DNA of 64,000 bases, from positions 3,472,001-3,536,000 of the forward strand of contig NZ_CP009241.1 in the NCBI RefSeq assembly GCF_000758525.1, in the 5' to 3' direction. Within the stretch, counting starts at the first letter, position 1; every line of letters begins with the position of its first letter. Position numbers and translations under genes: made by a program. The notes below the pieces were generated by a model. That model was not told the origin of the DNA. It did no database searches and worked only from the letters and a program-made list of their open reading frames with translations. Source of the DNA: Paenibacillus sp. FSL H7-0357. GTDB taxonomy: Bacteria > Bacillota > Bacilli > Paenibacillales > Paenibacillaceae. This document shows positions 62,825-64,000 of the stretch, piece after piece.

Positions 62825-63553
62825 TTAGGAGGGACGGACAACAAGTTCATTAATAGCGGTATCGGCCGGTTGTTCGATGGCAAAAAGGATTGTCCGTGCG
62901 ATAGCCTCGGCCGGAAGTGCCTGCTTCCGGTATTCCTTCATCAGCTCTTTCGCATACTCCTCCGAAATGCTGTTGGCCAGCTCGGATTCAGTAACTCCCG
63001 GCGAAATTAACGTTGCCCGGATTCCGCTCACGTTTTCCAGACGCAGTCCTTCCGTGATGGCCCGGACCGCAAATTTGGTGGCGCAATATACGGCCGCCGT
63101 GGGCGAAACCTCATAAGCGCCGATCGAGGCGATGTTGATGAACTGGCCGTTGCCTTGCTCCTTCATAATAGGCAGGGCGGCGGCAATTCCATGGAGTACA
63201 CCGCGTATGTTCACGTCAATCATCTGGTTCCACTCCTCCAGCTTGAGACTCTCCAGAAGAGAAAGAGGCATGACGCCTGCATTGTTCACGACCACGTCAA
63301 GCCGTCCGAATTGCCGGCAGGTGAAGTCAACTACAGCCTGCATATCCACCAGCTTGGTGACATCCGCCTGACGGAAGTACACGGTGCAGCCTTCTGCTTC
63401 CAGTTCGGCAGCGATTGCTTCCAGCCGTTCGGTCCGCCGCGCTGCCATAACAACATGGGCACCGCTTCGGGCTAGCAAGCGGGCGGTAGCTTCACCTATA
63501 CCACTGCTTGCACCTGTAATAACTACGGTTTTTCCTGAGATATTCTTGTTCAT
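62825..63553 (-). CDS. Short-chain dehydrogenase/reductase
   Basis: 242 residues. Classical SDR: cofactor motif TVVITGASSGIGEATARLL, DVNIRGVLHGIAA, NNAGVMPLSLLE, catalytic Ser in INIASIGAYEVSPTA and Y-x-x-x-K in VYCATKFAVRA, then SPGVTESEL. The Arg-Arg after strand two (VMAARRTERLE) suggests NADPH. ATG 63553 behind GAGGAGTG is used; the frame is open to 63598. It is divergent from an AraC-type regulator, a frequent pairing. Confidence 0.9.
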   Translation of the reverse strand: MNKNISGKTVVITGASSGIGEATARLLARSGAHVVMAARRTERLEAIAAELEAEGCTVYFRQADVTKLVDMQAVVDFTCRQFGRLDVVVNNAGVMPLSLLESLKLEEWNQMIDVNIRGVLHGIAAALPIMKEQGNGQFINIASIGAYEVSPTAAVYCATKFAVRAITEGLRLENVSGIRATLISPGVTESELANSISEEYAKELMKEYRKQALPAEAIARTILFAIEQPADTAINELVVRPS

Positions 63554-63637
63554 TTCCGCTACACTCCTCATAGGGTTACTGGTGACTCTGCTTATCATTA
63601 TGCGGGGAAGCAGAGTGCTGGAGGTATAGCGTTTGTC

Positions 63638-63661
63638 GCGGATTATTGCCTAATTCTCCAA
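63638..63661 (+). promoter_or_regulatory. Shared 24-bp motif between SDR and AraC genes
   Basis: GCGGATTATTGCCTA followed by ATTCTCCAA, 23/24 identical to 61553-61576. It lies in the 143-base divergent region, 36 bases before the AraC start and 85 bases upstream of the SDR start. Confidence 0.6.
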
Positions 63662-63696
63662 GCTGGATTACAGTAAAGAGAGAGGAGGGGGCAAAG

Positions 63697-64000
63697 ATGA
63701 ACCAGACACAACCGGAAGAAGAGCTGTCCTTAGAAAGGCAGAAGGAACTGGCTTCCTTGATTGAACGGCATACAAGAACCGATGGAAAGCATCTGAGCGC
63801 AATACCTTCGCTGCATTTATTCCGCGCTTCCTGCGAGCAGGAACCGCAGTTCGCGATCTATGAGCCGGCTCTTTGTATGATTGCCCAGGGAAGCAAATTG
63901 GTAATGCTGGCCAAGGAGGGCTACCGTTATGACCCGAGGTCGTATTTGCTGGCATCCGTACATCTCCCTATCAAAGGTCAAATCCTGGAGGCGACGGCAA
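63697..64000 (+). CDS. AraC-family transcriptional regulator (5' part)
   Basis: Starts at ATG 63697 behind GAGGAGGGGG and is open to the right edge (about 101 residues). The visible part is an AraC_N-type N-terminal domain: LHLFRASCEQEPQFAIYEPA, MIAQGSKLVML and YLLASVHLPIKGQI. The DNA-binding domain lies outside. Regulators of this kind often control adjacent SDR or aldo-keto reductase genes, in line with the divergent SDR gene here. Confidence 0.85.
   Translation, partial: MNQTQPEEELSLERQKELASLIERHTRTDGKHLSAIPSLHLFRASCEQEPQFAIYEPALCMIAQGSKLVMLAKEGYRYDPRSYLLASVHLPIKGQILEATA

Overview
The window looks like chromosomal DNA of a Gram-positive, endospore-former-type Firmicute, most likely Paenibacillus or a close relative. 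The evidence is indirect: GGAGG-type ribosome binding sites, several TTG/GTG starts, close matches to Bacillus-type proteins (CitA, ExoA, AmpS, HmoA), a carbohydrate-uptake locus with no ATPase gene of its own, many one- and two-component regulators, and an IS1182-type transposase of the kind common in Paenibacillus. No rRNA, tRNA, CRISPR array or prophage was seen.

Layout. 1-2200: the 3' end of an unrecognised gene, then an IS1182-family transposase. 2200-9300: a KAS II gene divergent from an MmyB-type regulator, the citA-type citrate synthase, an MFS exporter, exoA, and a VanZ-RDD membrane protein. 9400-14300: two ECF sigma factor/membrane protein pairs flanking aminopeptidase ampS. 14600-21000: two acetyltransferases, a Fur-boxed hmoA, an anchored amidohydrolase with its LacI repressor and paired operators, and a broken serine hydrolase gene. 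21400-31800: an operon-like locus (ABC sugar importer, LacI regulator, GH3 beta-glucosidase, very long GH94 phosphorylase) that matches the known design of beta-1,2-glucooligosaccharide (sophorooligosaccharide) utilisation. 31800-33300: trpS behind a tRNA-Trp T-box, with an additional small ORF carrying three tandem Trp codons between the T-box terminator and trpS. 33400-37000: an acetyltransferase, a third ECF sigma/anti-sigma pair and a nucleotidyltransferase-like gene. 37100-39900: a class I cyclic-di-GMP riboswitch in front of a secreted protein, then a small SpoIIAA/STAS-like protein and a KAS III-like enzyme lacking two of three catalytic residues. 40200-48600: PadR/hydrolase pair, a response regulator-ABC transporter-histidine kinase operon, two further hydrolases and a phosphotransferase. 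48700-53800: a BlaI/BlaR1-like pair behind BlaI-type operators, and a MerR regulator-acetyltransferase-hydrolase operon with a classical 19-bp-spacer MerR promoter. 53900-64000: a ZmaR-like acetyltransferase, MFS transporter, meso-diaminopimelate dehydrogenase, NADP glutamate dehydrogenase, a SUFU-domain/kinase pair, a quinone oxidoreductase, an SDR and the start of an AraC regulator; the last three share a 24-bp promoter motif.

The most striking unexplained structure is a dispersed intergenic repeat. Two about 259-bp copies and one 218-bp copy carry 18-bp terminal inverted repeats and a folded core whose stems are kept although their sequences differ between copies. Two shorter relatives lack visible termini. 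Four of the five sit between convergent genes. The second is the T-box plus WWW-peptide arrangement before trpS, which resembles the two-level tryptophan control known for B. subtilis rtpA.
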